Part shown: positions 41,123 to 50,058 of the stretch, in pieces
How the letters are laid out: the number at the start of each line of letters is the position of its first letter
Numbering within the stretch: the stretch's first letter is position 1
Assembly (NCBI GenBank): GCA_035403225.1
Contig: DAONET010000002.1
Location: forward strand, 102,204-166,203
DNA length: 64,000 nt
From: DAIRDK01 sp035403225
Lineage (GTDB): Bacteria; Bacteroidota; Bacteroidia; Bacteroidales; FEN-979
Direction: 5' to 3'
Notes under the pieces: model-generated
Seen by the model: only the letters and a program-made list of their open reading frames with translations
Databases searched by the model: none
Told to the model about the DNA's origin: nothing
Program-made: the position numbers and the translations under genes

Positions 41123-41138
41123 TGTTTCACGTGGAACA
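41123..41138. promoter_or_regulatory. parS site 1 (ParB binding site)
   Basis: TGTTTCACGTGGAACA equals the reverse complement of the well-known parS sequence TGTTCCACGTGAAACA. It lies in the mnmG leader, 12 bases before the start codon. ParB/Spo0J binds such sites to spread on DNA and load SMC near the origin. Confidence 0.85.
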
Positions 41139-41150
41139 ATGGAGTAATTG

Positions 41151-43025
41151 ATGGAATCCAATAATTATGATATTATAGTTGTCGGGGCAGGTCACGCCGG
41201 ATGTGAAGCTGCAGCCAGCGCAGCCCGGCTGGGTTCTAAAACATTACTCATTACCATGAACATGACAACCATGGCCCAGATGTCATGTAATCCTTCTATA
41301 GGTGGAATCGCAAAAGGGCAAATTGTCAGAGAAATTGATGCGCTGGGTGGATATACCGGGAAAGTATCCGACCTCACGATGATCCAGTTCAGAATGCTGA
41401 ACAAATCCAAAGGCCCGGCGATGTGGAGCCCCCGCTCCCAAAATGACCGAACGTTGTTCTCCCTTGAATGGAGATCCATCCTCGAAAGTATTCCTTCACT
41501 TTTCTTTTGGCAGGACCATGTCGTCGATCTTATTGTTGAAGACAAAACGGTGACCGGTGTCCGAACAGCCATGGGAATGAATTTTAAAGCGAAAGCTGTT
41601 ATCCTGGCTAACGGAACATTTTTGAATGGATTGATCCATATCGGAGAAAAACAATTTCAGGGAGGACGCCTCGGAGAGAAACCGTCCAAAGATCTTACCG
41701 AAAATTTAATCTCATATGGTTTCGAGGCAAGCCGGATGAAAACAGGAACCCCCATGAGATTGGATGGACGTTCCCTTGACTTCTCCCGAATGGATGAACA
41801 GAAAGGGGATGAGAACCCTTCCAAATTTTCTTACACCGATACCCCGAAACTGACCCATCAAAAAAGTTGCTTCCTGGCTTATACCAATAAAGAGGTTCAT
41901 GACATCCTCCGGACAGGTTTCGATAAATCTCCATTATTCACCGGAAGGATTAAAGGAAGAGGTCCCAGGTATTGTCCATCGATTGAAGACAAAATCGAAA
42001 GATTCTCCTCCCGTGAACGTCACCAACTATTTATCGAACCGGAAGGATGGAATACGGTAGAATACTATTTAAATGGGTTCTCTTCTTCCTTACCCGAGGA
42101 TGTCCAGTTTAAAGCCATTAAAAAAGTACCCGGATTTGAAAATGCCCGATTTTTCAGACCAGGCTATGCCATCGAATACGATTACTTTCCACCGTACCAA
42201 TTAACCTTTTCCCTCGAAACAAAAATTATCAGGAATCTGTTTTTTGCAGGGCAGATTAATGGGACTACCGGATATGAGGAGGCAGCCGCCCAGGGATTAA
42301 TGGCAGGGATCAATGCACACCAAAAAATCAATGGACTTCCCGAATTTATCCTGAAAAGATCCGAGGCCTATATCGGTGTGTTAATAGATGACCTGATCAC
42401 AAAAGGTACTGACGAACCTTACCGGATGTTTACTTCCAGGGCTGAATACCGCATCCTCTTACGACAGGATAACGCCGATTTTCGGTTAACCCCCCTGGCT
42501 TACCAACTGGGGATGGTAGGGGAGGACCGGATGGAAAGAATTCGTTCGAAATACGATACCATCAAAAACATCCGTGCATTTTTAAACGAAGAAAGTGTAT
42601 GTCCGGAAGAAATAAATTCATTGCTTGCGGAAAAAAATACGGCCCTTCTTTCTCAGAAAACCAAGTACTGCAATGTTCTGTTGCGCCCGCAGATCTCTCT
42701 CAAAGATATCGTTGAAAAGGTTGAAAAAGCCCGCAATTTTATCTCTTCATTTCCCATTGAGGTGGAAGAAGAAATGGAAGAGGTCGAAATTCAGGTAAAA
42801 TACGAAGGCTATATTGAGAAAGAACAGGAATTGGCCGAGAAGTTAATTCGATTGGAATACATCAAAATTCCACCTGATTTTGATTTTCATACGATTACTT
42901 CATTGTCCTCGGAAGCCAGGGAAAAATTATCCAGAATCAGGCCTTCCACCATCGGTCAGGCTTCCCGGATCAGTGGGGTTTCACCCGCTGATATCTCTAT
43001 ATTGATCGTATTTCTAGGCAGATAA
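41151..43025 (+). CDS. mnmG: tRNA uridine-5-carboxymethylaminomethyl modification enzyme MnmG
   Basis: Start at ATG 41151, with GGAG at 41141-41144. The 624-residue FAD protein has the Rossmann motif VVGAGHAGCEAA, the NPSIGGIAKGQIVREIDALGG stretch, an insertion with KTGTPMRLDGRSLD, and the helical C-terminus ending in GQASRISGVSPADISILIVFL. With MnmE it modifies wobble uridine 34. The gene (gidA) is classically near oriC, and here it is flanked by two parS sites. Confidence 0.96.
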   Translation: MESNNYDIIVVGAGHAGCEAAASAARLGSKTLLITMNMTTMAQMSCNPSIGGIAKGQIVREIDALGGYTGKVSDLTMIQFRMLNKSKGPAMWSPRSQNDRTLFSLEWRSILESIPSLFFWQDHVVDLIVEDKTVTGVRTAMGMNFKAKAVILANGTFLNGLIHIGEKQFQGGRLGEKPSKDLTENLISYGFEASRMKTGTPMRLDGRSLDFSRMDEQKGDENPSKFSYTDTPKLTHQKSCFLAYTNKEVHDILRTGFDKSPLFTGRIKGRGPRYCPSIEDKIERFSSRERHQLFIEPEGWNTVEYYLNGFSSSLPEDVQFKAIKKVPGFENARFFRPGYAIEYDYFPPYQLTFSLETKIIRNLFFAGQINGTTGYEEAAAQGLMAGINAHQKINGLPEFILKRSEAYIGVLIDDLITKGTDEPYRMFTSRAEYRILLRQDNADFRLTPLAYQLGMVGEDRMERIRSKYDTIKNIRAFLNEESVCPEEINSLLAEKNTALLSQKTKYCNVLLRPQISLKDIVEKVEKARNFISSFPIEVEEEMEEVEIQVKYEGYIEKEQELAEKLIRLEYIKIPPDFDFHTITSLSSEAREKLSRIRPSTIGQASRISGVSPADISILIVFLGR

Positions 43026-43030
43026 CAAAA

Positions 43031-43046
43031 TGTTTCACGTGAAACA
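43031..43046. promoter_or_regulatory. parS site 2 (ParB binding site)
   Basis: TGTTTCACGTGAAACA is a perfect 16-base palindrome and exact parS consensus, 5 bases after the mnmG stop and directly abutting the next start codon (43047). It lies 1.9 kb from parS site 1. Confidence 0.9.
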
Positions 43047-43949
43047 ATGTTGAAAATGGAACCCGAAATGTATAACTGTCCCGCTTGTGGAAAAACCGAT
43101 TTTGAACCCTTTATACACTCCAAAGATCACTTTTTGACCGGAGAAAAATTTGATATTCTTCAATGCAAAAATTGCGGTTTTAAAATGACTTTTCCCGTTC
43201 CGGATCCGGAAAATATCGGAAAGTATTACGAATCGAAAGAGTATATCAGCCACGATACCGAGGATAAGAATTTAATGAACCTCGTTTATAAAACTGCCCG
43301 ATTTTTTACTTTGCGATCAAAATGCCGGTTGATTAAAACCTATTCTTCCGGAAAAAAAATCCTGGATGTCGGGTGTGGTACCGGCGAATTTTTGAATTTT
43401 TGTCGGAAAAAAGGATTCCAATGTTCCGGGATCGAACCCGGTGCAAAACCACGAAATTTTGCCATTGACCATTATCATCTTCCTATTAAAGAAAAAATAG
43501 AATTTTTATCCGAAGAAAAAGGCACCTTCGATTGTATTACTTTATGGCATGTTCTGGAACATATTCCGGATACCAATGCCACCCTCCGCGTTTTAAAAGA
43601 AGCCCTTAAACCATCCGGAATATTAATCCTCGCCCTCCCGAATCCCGATTCTTTTGATGCCCGTTTTTACGGAGAATATTGGGCGGCGTTTGACCTTCCC
43701 CGACATCTTTTTCATTTTTCTTCAAAAAATATAAAAATGTTGGCTGAAAAAAACGGGTTTACGCTGAAAAAGGTTCTTCCACAGTATTTAGATTCGTTCT
43801 ATATTGCAATGCTGAGCGAAAAATATAAATCAGGGAAAAAACATCCGGTAAAATCATTTTTCAAAGGTTTAACCTCAAATTTGAAAGGGAAAAACCCCAC
43901 TTTTGGCTTTTCCAGCCAGATATACATACTTTCTTCCGATTTTTCTTAA
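43047..43949 (+). CDS. SAM-dependent methyltransferase with N-terminal zinc ribbon
   Basis: A 300-residue protein (start may be ATG 43047 or 43056). The N-terminal 50 residues form a likely zinc ribbon (CPACGKTDFEPF, then CKNCGFKMTF). A class I methyltransferase domain follows with ILDVGCGTGEFLNF (motif I, about 107-120), CITLWHVLEHIPD (motif IV) and ILILALPNPDS. This is the Methyltransf_11/23 type; the substrate is unknown, possibly a polysaccharide or lipid intermediate. The gene is AT-rich and begins immediately at the parS site. Confidence 0.85.
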   Translation: MLKMEPEMYNCPACGKTDFEPFIHSKDHFLTGEKFDILQCKNCGFKMTFPVPDPENIGKYYESKEYISHDTEDKNLMNLVYKTARFFTLRSKCRLIKTYSSGKKILDVGCGTGEFLNFCRKKGFQCSGIEPGAKPRNFAIDHYHLPIKEKIEFLSEEKGTFDCITLWHVLEHIPDTNATLRVLKEALKPSGILILALPNPDSFDARFYGEYWAAFDLPRHLFHFSSKNIKMLAEKNGFTLKKVLPQYLDSFYIAMLSEKYKSGKKHPVKSFFKGLTSNLKGKNPTFGFSSQIYILSSDFS

Positions 43950-44069
43950 TTTTAGCCTGTATAACCGATTTTAGGCCTCAGCTGATATTCCGGGTCAACT
44001 TTTTAAAAAAAATGGATTGAGGGGCTTAAAAATAGATCGTAATTTGTTCGTTGTAAATCAACTTATTAC

Positions 44070-47000
44070 ATGATATTGGCCAAAAAATCATCCGATTTTT
44101 ATGGAATTCCGTTTCTTGTGATCGCCCTGATCATCATGCTGGCATTTTATTCAATCCGATGGTTCGATAAAAAAGAAAATGAACCTTCAGCCATCATTTC
44201 CCGGATTGAAAAAATTCTTTCCCAAAAAGAGAAACAAACCAATCACCTGATCGACCAACTTTCCTCCCGGAATGATTTATTCTCCTCCGCTTCAAAAGAG
44301 GTTCTTTCCCGGGAAACCGGTATAACCATCTTGTTTTACCAACACGATACCCTGAAATATTGGACAGGAAATTCAGTTCCCGGTCAACCATCAGCATTAC
44401 AGGTAAAATCTTTTCCTTCCAAACCGGTTGTTAAACTCGGAAACGGTTGGTACCGCGTAATTGAAAAGAAAAACGGAGATATTTTATCCAGAGCATTTAT
44501 CCGTATTACTCAGGAATATCCATTTCAGAATGATTACTTGAAAAACGGCATGGATCCTTCGTTTCACGGGACGGTCAATCTTATATTAAATTTATATCCT
44601 GGCATTTACAATATTCATTCTTCCCAGGGGACTTTCTTATTTTCGTTTACCGTCGCAGATACCAAGGCACCGGCCCGATGGCCTGTCATCCTGTTCCTGT
44701 TGTTTCTTTTCGCATGGTCCTTTGTCATTCTCTTTCAATATCGATTATACCGCGCATTTTCTCATCTTTTCCCGGGAAGAATAACCTTCATGCTATCATT
44801 CCTGGCCGATTTGTTGATTTTGCGCTTGCTTCAATTTGGTTTTCGCTGGCCCGGTGCACTTTATGAAACCTCCTTATTCAGCCCGTCCCATTATTTTTGC
44901 TCACCGGTAATTCCTTCACTGGGAGATCTGTTGATCAATACTTTACTTATCCTTTTCGCTTCTATTATCCTTTATTTTGAATTTCATGCCCGTCCATCGG
45001 TAAATATTCGTCATAAGAAATATAAATATCTCATAGCTGCCTTCCTGACTTTCTTTTCCCTGGTCTTTTTAACCGGAATATCATTACTTATCCGCTCTCT
45101 GGTAGAAGATTCAACCATTCCATTGAATCTTCAGGATCTCACGAGTTTAACCATATACAGTGTGGCAGCCCTGACGGTCATTGCCCTTCATTTCCTGGCT
45201 TTTTATCTCTTTTTAGCCGTTTTCTCTCACGTTTTCCGGCAATTGTTTTCATTGGCCGCTAAACCTTTTATAACCAGTTTCTCAGGTGTGCTTATCTGTT
45301 TGATTTTGTACTCATTATTATCAACAGTTATTCTGAATAATGCGAATATCCGGCAGGAAAAAGAGAAACGCAGGTTGATCGCCATGAAACTGGCGGCCCG
45401 TAGAAATCCGGTCACGGAAGATTCCTTCGCTGAAACCGCCCGTTTAATAACTGCAGACAGCCTGTTGCAGCATCAGTTTAAAACACTGAATAACAACGAT
45501 TCTATTCATTCTGAACAAAAAATCATTAATTACATTTCTAAAAATTATTTCTCAGGTTACTGGAATAATTATTCGGTGCAGATAACGCTTTGCCGACCGG
45601 GAAAAATGCTACGAATTCAACCACAGGATTATCTGGTTTCGTGCAATGAATATTTTCTTTCGTTGGTAAATAGTTTTGGCAAAACAACTTCATTTCCAAA
45701 CCTTTATTATCTTGATTACGGCTATGGAAACGAAAGCTACCTGGCGATGTTGAATTCGTGGCAACCATTGGCTTCACTAGTCATTGAATTCAGCCTTAAA
45801 CAGGCTTATAAAGATCTGGGTTATCCGGAATTACTGGTTGATCGTTCGATCTCTGATCTTCCCGATTTATCCAGTTACTCGTACGGTTATTACCAGCACG
45901 GACAATTAGTCAGGCGGGTAGGTCAATATGCGTATGGCTTTGAACTCGCGGCTATTGCAGATACCACGCGCGATTCCTACTTTTTTGACAGCGGAGGGCT
46001 GAATCATTTCTTTTACAAAATCGACCGCGATAATGTCATGATCATTGGGAAACCTATGCTACCCATTCTTGGCCGTATTTCACCTTTTTCTTATTTGTTC
46101 ATCATCTTCTCGCTGGTAGCCCTCACTTCGTACCTTGTTTTTCGGTTTCGGGTCCTTAAATCATTGTCTTCCGCTACATTGCGTAACAGGCTTCAAATCG
46201 CTTTTCTGAGTGTAATTCTTTCTTCCTTTATCCTGGTAGGAATTGTTATTACGATCTTTCTGACCAGGTTGAATGCTGAGAAAGACAAAGAAAATTTATT
46301 GGAGAGAGCCCTGTCGGTCATGGTGGAGATACAGCACAAATTCGGGAGTTACAGCAACCTTTCAGCCGTTCCCCAGACCGATATGAGCAATGCACTTATA
46401 AAGCTGTCCAATGTCTTCTTTTCGGATATCAACATTTATAATACCGATGGGATGCTCGTCGGTTCCACCAGACCCCAGATTTTTGAAGAGCAACTGATTT
46501 CGGACCTGATGAATCCGTTTGCGCTGAAACAGCTTCAGTATGGCTCACAATCAATGATCGTCTGCGATGAGCTCATCGGGAAGCACCGGTACTTTTCCGC
46601 TTACCTGCCGATGTTTAATGACCAAAATCAGCGATCCGGGTATATTAATCTGCCTTACTTTTCGCGGCAGGCAGAATTGCGGGGAGAGGTTTCATCTTTC
46701 ATGGTGGCTTTTATCAATATTTATGTGCTGTTTATTCTGATCGGCGTAATTATTTCCTTCATCATTTCCAGGTATTTAACAGCACCGTTGAAAATGTTGG
46801 CCGAAAAGATTGGCGGGACCAGTTTTGATAAAAAAAATGAAAAGATAGAATGGAAGCGGAAAGATGAAGTGGGGTTGCTGGTAGCGGAATATAACCGGAT
46901 GCTCGATGAATTGCTGGTCAGTGCAGAAAAACTGGCTTCTTCGGAACGTGAATCAGCGTGGCGTGAAATGGCCCGTCAGGTAGCCCATGAGATTAAAAAT

Positions 47001-47612
47001 CCGCTTACGCCCATGAAATTAAGTGTTCAGTACCTGGAAAAAGCCTGGGATGAGCATGCCCCGGATTGGGATCAGCGGTTAAAACGATTTTCCGCCGCCC
47101 TGGTAGAACAAATTGATAGTCTTTCGACTATTGCTACCGAATTTTCTGATTTTGCCAAGATGCCTGTTCCGGTTAATGAAAAACTTGGACTGAATGAAAT
47201 GATTCGTTCATCGCTTAGCTTGTACCACGATGTTTCTCCGGAAATTTTCAGTTTTTCTCCCTCAGAACCCGAGAAATATGTCTTTTGCGACCGCAAACAA
47301 TGTCTGCGAGTCTTTACAAACCTCATTAACAATGCTTTGCAGGCGATAGACCAGCAGGAAAACGGGAAAATCTCCATCACTGTTTCTACTACAAAAGCCG
47401 GGTATGAGATCCGGATTACGGATAACGGACCCGGTATTCCACAGGAGTTACAGGGAAAAATTTTTCATCCAAACTTCACTACCAAAAGTGGTGGCACCGG
47501 ATTAGGCTTAGCCATTGTAAAAGAGATCCTCACCTCACAGGGAGGAACGATATCTTTCGTCTCGGAACCTGGTTCCGGAACGACATTTATTATAATTTTG
47601 CCTTCGTATTGA
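44070..47612 (+). CDS. Very large membrane sensor histidine kinase
   Basis: A 1180-residue NtrY-like kinase. It has an N-terminal helix (about 13-27), an extracytoplasmic region, a block of about six to seven membrane helices (about 205-430), a second periplasmic region, a helix near 665-685, another sensor segment, a helix near 885-905 with HAMP, and the kinase core: H-box VAHEIKNPLTPMKLS (about 980), N-box INNALQAID, G1 DNGPGIP and G2 GGTGLGLAIV. No response regulator is adjacent. It is followed by gldH with overlapping or near-contiguous ends. The signal is unknown. Confidence 0.92.
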   Translation: MILAKKSSDFYGIPFLVIALIIMLAFYSIRWFDKKENEPSAIISRIEKILSQKEKQTNHLIDQLSSRNDLFSSASKEVLSRETGITILFYQHDTLKYWTGNSVPGQPSALQVKSFPSKPVVKLGNGWYRVIEKKNGDILSRAFIRITQEYPFQNDYLKNGMDPSFHGTVNLILNLYPGIYNIHSSQGTFLFSFTVADTKAPARWPVILFLLFLFAWSFVILFQYRLYRAFSHLFPGRITFMLSFLADLLILRLLQFGFRWPGALYETSLFSPSHYFCSPVIPSLGDLLINTLLILFASIILYFEFHARPSVNIRHKKYKYLIAAFLTFFSLVFLTGISLLIRSLVEDSTIPLNLQDLTSLTIYSVAALTVIALHFLAFYLFLAVFSHVFRQLFSLAAKPFITSFSGVLICLILYSLLSTVILNNANIRQEKEKRRLIAMKLAARRNPVTEDSFAETARLITADSLLQHQFKTLNNNDSIHSEQKIINYISKNYFSGYWNNYSVQITLCRPGKMLRIQPQDYLVSCNEYFLSLVNSFGKTTSFPNLYYLDYGYGNESYLAMLNSWQPLASLVIEFSLKQAYKDLGYPELLVDRSISDLPDLSSYSYGYYQHGQLVRRVGQYAYGFELAAIADTTRDSYFFDSGGLNHFFYKIDRDNVMIIGKPMLPILGRISPFSYLFIIFSLVALTSYLVFRFRVLKSLSSATLRNRLQIAFLSVILSSFILVGIVITIFLTRLNAEKDKENLLERALSVMVEIQHKFGSYSNLSAVPQTDMSNALIKLSNVFFSDINIYNTDGMLVGSTRPQIFEEQLISDLMNPFALKQLQYGSQSMIVCDELIGKHRYFSAYLPMFNDQNQRSGYINLPYFSRQAELRGEVSSFMVAFINIYVLFILIGVIISFIISRYLTAPLKMLAEKIGGTSFDKKNEKIEWKRKDEVGLLVAEYNRMLDELLVSAEKLASSERESAWREMARQVAHEIKNPLTPMKLSVQYLEKAWDEHAPDWDQRLKRFSAALVEQIDSLSTIATEFSDFAKMPVPVNEKLGLNEMIRSSLSLYHDVSPEIFSFSPSEPEKYVFCDRKQCLRVFTNLINNALQAIDQQENGKISITVSTTKAGYEIRITDNGPGIPQELQGKIFHPNFTTKSGGTGLGLAIVKEILTSQGGTISFVSEPGSGTTFIIILPSY

Positions 47613-47635
47613 GTAAGGAAGGAGTATTGACTATT

Positions 47636-48100
47636 ATGAAGCGTACATTATTGATTCTGACAGTGTTTACGGCCGTTTTGTTCGGTTGTTCTTCTGACCG
47701 TCCGATGTATGAACTATACCGTTCGTTCCCCGATAAAACATGGCACCGGTTCAACATTCTTCAATTTGAGATCCCGGTGAAGAGCAATCCGAACCCGTTT
47801 AATGTAATCTTTTTTGCCCGTCATACACGTGATTATTTATATGATTCACTGGCATTTAACATGATTATGAAAACTCCTGCAGGAGAAGAAATGATCAGGG
47901 AAGTGCATGTAAGGGTTAAAAATTCACAGGGGGCCTTTATCGGGACTTTTGCAGGTGATTCCTGCGAGATAACCACTTATCTGAAAAAAGACATGATCAT
48001 AAATAAAGACGGAAAGCTGGTTATTGAGCTGGAAAACCTTATTCCCCGCATGGAGAATCCCGGGTTATGCGGGGTTGGTATCCGCCTGGAAAAACCGTGA
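47636..48100 (+). CDS. gldH: Gliding motility-type lipoprotein GldH
   Basis: Start at ATG 47636; earlier in-frame starts are non-ATG and overlap the kinase. The 154-residue protein has a lipobox (VLFGC, Cys18) and the GldH-typical MYELYRSFPDKTWHRFNILQFEIPV and the C-terminal ENLIPRMENPGLCGVGIRLE. GldH is needed for gliding in Flavobacterium and is conserved in non-gliding Bacteroidales, where its role is unclear. The 3' end overlaps the convergent riboflavin kinase gene by 36 bases. Confidence 0.88.
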   Translation: MKRTLLILTVFTAVLFGCSSDRPMYELYRSFPDKTWHRFNILQFEIPVKSNPNPFNVIFFARHTRDYLYDSLAFNMIMKTPAGEEMIREVHVRVKNSQGAFIGTFAGDSCEITTYLKKDMIINKDGKLVIELENLIPRMENPGLCGVGIRLEKP

Positions 48101-48499
48101 TAAAATCTCTTTCGCCTTTTCCTGATCCCGTTCCATCTGTTCGGCTAACTGTTGCAATGAACTGAATTTGATTTCATTTCTGATTTTCTCACAGAAATCA
48201 ATGCTCAGTTTCTCACCGTACAGATTTCCTGAAAATTCAATCAGGTGAACTTCAACGGAAAAACTTCTTTCTTTCAGCGTTGGTTTATATCCGATGTTGG
48301 CTATTCCGGGGTAGAGTTTATCATTCCAATGAACCAGTACGGCGTATACTCCCAGTTTTCCGGTCAGTTCCTGTCCGAATACAATGTCCAGATTAGCGGT
48401 TGGGAACCCCAGCTGAACGCCTAAATGGTTACCATGAATTACATTTCCTGAAAGAGTAAAAAGGGGATTACGGCAGGAATCAGCGGTATTTTCAGTCAT
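48065..48499 (-). CDS. Stand-alone riboflavin kinase domain protein
   Basis: The 144-residue protein matches only the C-terminal kinase half of bacterial RibF: GNVIHGNHLGVQLGFPTANL (the G-x-x-x-G and PTAN motifs), GVYAVLVHWNDKLYPGIANIGYKPTL and the catalytic region SVEVHLIEF (Glu). It would phosphorylate riboflavin to FMN. The FAD synthetase half is missing and does not lie next to it, which is unusual for bacteria. No frameshifted remnant of the other half is visible upstream. It is followed on the same strand only by the gldH 3' end. Confidence 0.85.
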   Translation of the reverse strand: MTENTADSCRNPLFTLSGNVIHGNHLGVQLGFPTANLDIVFGQELTGKLGVYAVLVHWNDKLYPGIANIGYKPTLKERSFSVEVHLIEFSGNLYGEKLSIDFCEKIRNEIKFSSLQQLAEQMERDQEKAKEILSRFFQADTNPA

Positions 48500-48506
48500 G
48501 GAAAGG

Positions 48507-48929
48507 TTATTTCTTTAAAGTGCGGATGTAAGAGATTAAATCCCATCGATCCTTTTCCAACAAAATGATCTTCTCAAAATTGGGCATTTCATCATGTCCG
48601 AGGAATGATTTAAAATAGAGGATTCCGTCAGCCTGTGCCTGTAAGGGAGCAGCAGATAAGTCCCCCGGATCTCCTTTCAGGGAAGCCGCTCTGGGTCCGT
48701 CTCCCAATCCCTTTGCTCCATGACAGGTTTTACAATGGGTCGTCCACAATTTCTGACCATTGGCAATTACTTTTGAATCCCCTGGTTTATTGGGGCTTTT
48801 CATGGTTTTGTATTTATCCGGTACCGTCACAGGACGGGTTGATTGTCCTAAAATCCGATTTCCGTACGAAAAAACCATCGAAAAAACGATCAGAATAATA
48901 AACTGATGGAGAAGTCTGTTACTTTTCAT
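48507..48929 (-). CDS. Small exported c-type cytochrome
   Basis: Start at 48929 (MKSNRLLHQFII), with a signal peptide or anchor to about residue 28. The 140-residue product has one heme-binding motif CKTCHG (about 74-79) and a distal Met (HDEMPNF, about 117), so it is a class I monoheme cytochrome c. It resides in the periplasm or on the membrane. It is 7 bases upstream of the riboflavin kinase on the same strand. Electron partners are unknown; the presence of a cytochrome suggests some respiratory ability. Confidence 0.88.
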   Translation of the reverse strand: MKSNRLLHQFIILIVFSMVFSYGNRILGQSTRPVTVPDKYKTMKSPNKPGDSKVIANGQKLWTTHCKTCHGAKGLGDGPRAASLKGDPGDLSAAPLQAQADGILYFKSFLGHDEMPNFEKIILLEKDRWDLISYIRTLKK

Positions 48930-48987
48930 CTTGTTGGTTTTTATTCTTATCAATGATCAAAGATAACAAAAACCATCAAAAAGATTT

Positions 48988-49977
48988 TCAGCACAATCCG
49001 TGTGCTAAAAGATATTCAGCAATCTGCACGGCATTGGTGGCAGCCCCTTTCCGCAAGTTATCCGAAACAATGAACAGATTTAACGAATTCGGCTGGGAGT
49101 TATCCCTCCGGATTCTTCCCACAAAAACATCATCTTTCCCTTTTGCGTAGAGAGGCATCGGGTAAACATTATTAGCCGGATCGTCCTGAATAGTGATTCC
49201 CGGGGAATTCTTCAGCAAATCGTAGATATCTTCGATTTCGTAAGGGTTTTCAAATTCGATATTAACCGCTTCGGAATGGCCGCCCATCACCGGGACTCTG
49301 ACAATGGTGGAAGTAACACGAATATAGGGAGCGTCGAGGATCTTATGCGTTTCGTTCACCAACTTGTGTTCTTCGGAGGTGTATCCATCCGGAAGGAAAT
49401 TACCACCATGAGGGAACAAATTCAGGTCAATCGGGTGAGGATAGGCCATTTCACCCTGAATCCCTTTCCGTTCGTTCTCCAATTGCCGTACAGCCTTAAT
49501 ACCTGTTCCGGTAACGGATTGATAAGTGGCAATCACCAACCGCTTAATCCGGTATCTCCGGTTTAACGGCGCCAGGGTAAGAACCATCTGGATGGTGGAA
49601 CAATTCGGGTTAGCAATGATTTTATGCTCTTTGGTAAGGAGATGGGCATTGATCTCGGGCACAATCAGCGGCACATCCGGCTCCATTCTCCAGGCTGAGG
49701 AGTTATCGATGACGGTGATGCCATTTCCGGCGTATTTGGGAGCCCATTCCTTTGAAGCTGCACCTCCTGCCGAAAAAATGGCAATGGCCGGTCGTTCGGC
49801 AATAGCCGTATCATGATCCGTAACAACCAGCTCTTTCCCGTTAAAACGGATAAGGGTTCCGTAGGACTTCGGAGAAGCGACCGGAATCAGTTCATCGGGA
49901 ATAACATGATGTTCTTCAAGTACTTTCAGCATCTCCCGGCCTACTAACCCGGTGGCGCCGACAACTGCGATTTTCAT
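48988..49977 (-). CDS. asd: Aspartate-semialdehyde dehydrogenase
   Basis: The 329-residue enzyme has the NADP-binding motif VVGATGLVGREML at the N-terminus, the catalytic cysteine in ANPNCSTIQM (about residue 129) and the acid/base histidine in MGGHSEAVNIEF. It reduces aspartyl phosphate to aspartate semialdehyde for Lys, Met, Thr and diaminopimelate synthesis. A minus-strand -7 element TATTTTTG lies at 49997-50004, 20 bases upstream of the start codon. Confidence 0.95.
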   Translation of the reverse strand: MKIAVVGATGLVGREMLKVLEEHHVIPDELIPVASPKSYGTLIRFNGKELVVTDHDTAIAERPAIAIFSAGGAASKEWAPKYAGNGITVIDNSSAWRMEPDVPLIVPEINAHLLTKEHKIIANPNCSTIQMVLTLAPLNRRYRIKRLVIATYQSVTGTGIKAVRQLENERKGIQGEMAYPHPIDLNLFPHGGNFLPDGYTSEEHKLVNETHKILDAPYIRVTSTIVRVPVMGGHSEAVNIEFENPYEIEDIYDLLKNSPGITIQDDPANNVYPMPLYAKGKDDVFVGRIRRDNSQPNSLNLFIVSDNLRKGAATNAVQIAEYLLAHGLC

Positions 49978-49996
49978 TTATTCAGATTTTTCTGTG

Positions 49997-50004
49997 CAAA
50001 AATA
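49997..50004 (-). promoter_or_regulatory. -7 element of asd
   Basis: TATTTTTG on the minus strand matches TANNTTTG and lies 20 bases before the asd start codon. No clear -33 box. Confidence 0.5.
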
Positions 50005-50058
50005 TATCACGTTGCATTACCTTTTTCACTTCCGGCGGATTAAGGTAAAAATAATATT

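Noticed and set aside
43047..43949. Possible arsenite methyltransferase ArsM, given the arsenic island in the window
   Set aside because: It lacks the conserved arsenic-binding cysteines of ArsM, lies 28 kb away beside mnmG, and has a zinc ribbon typical of other methyltransferases.
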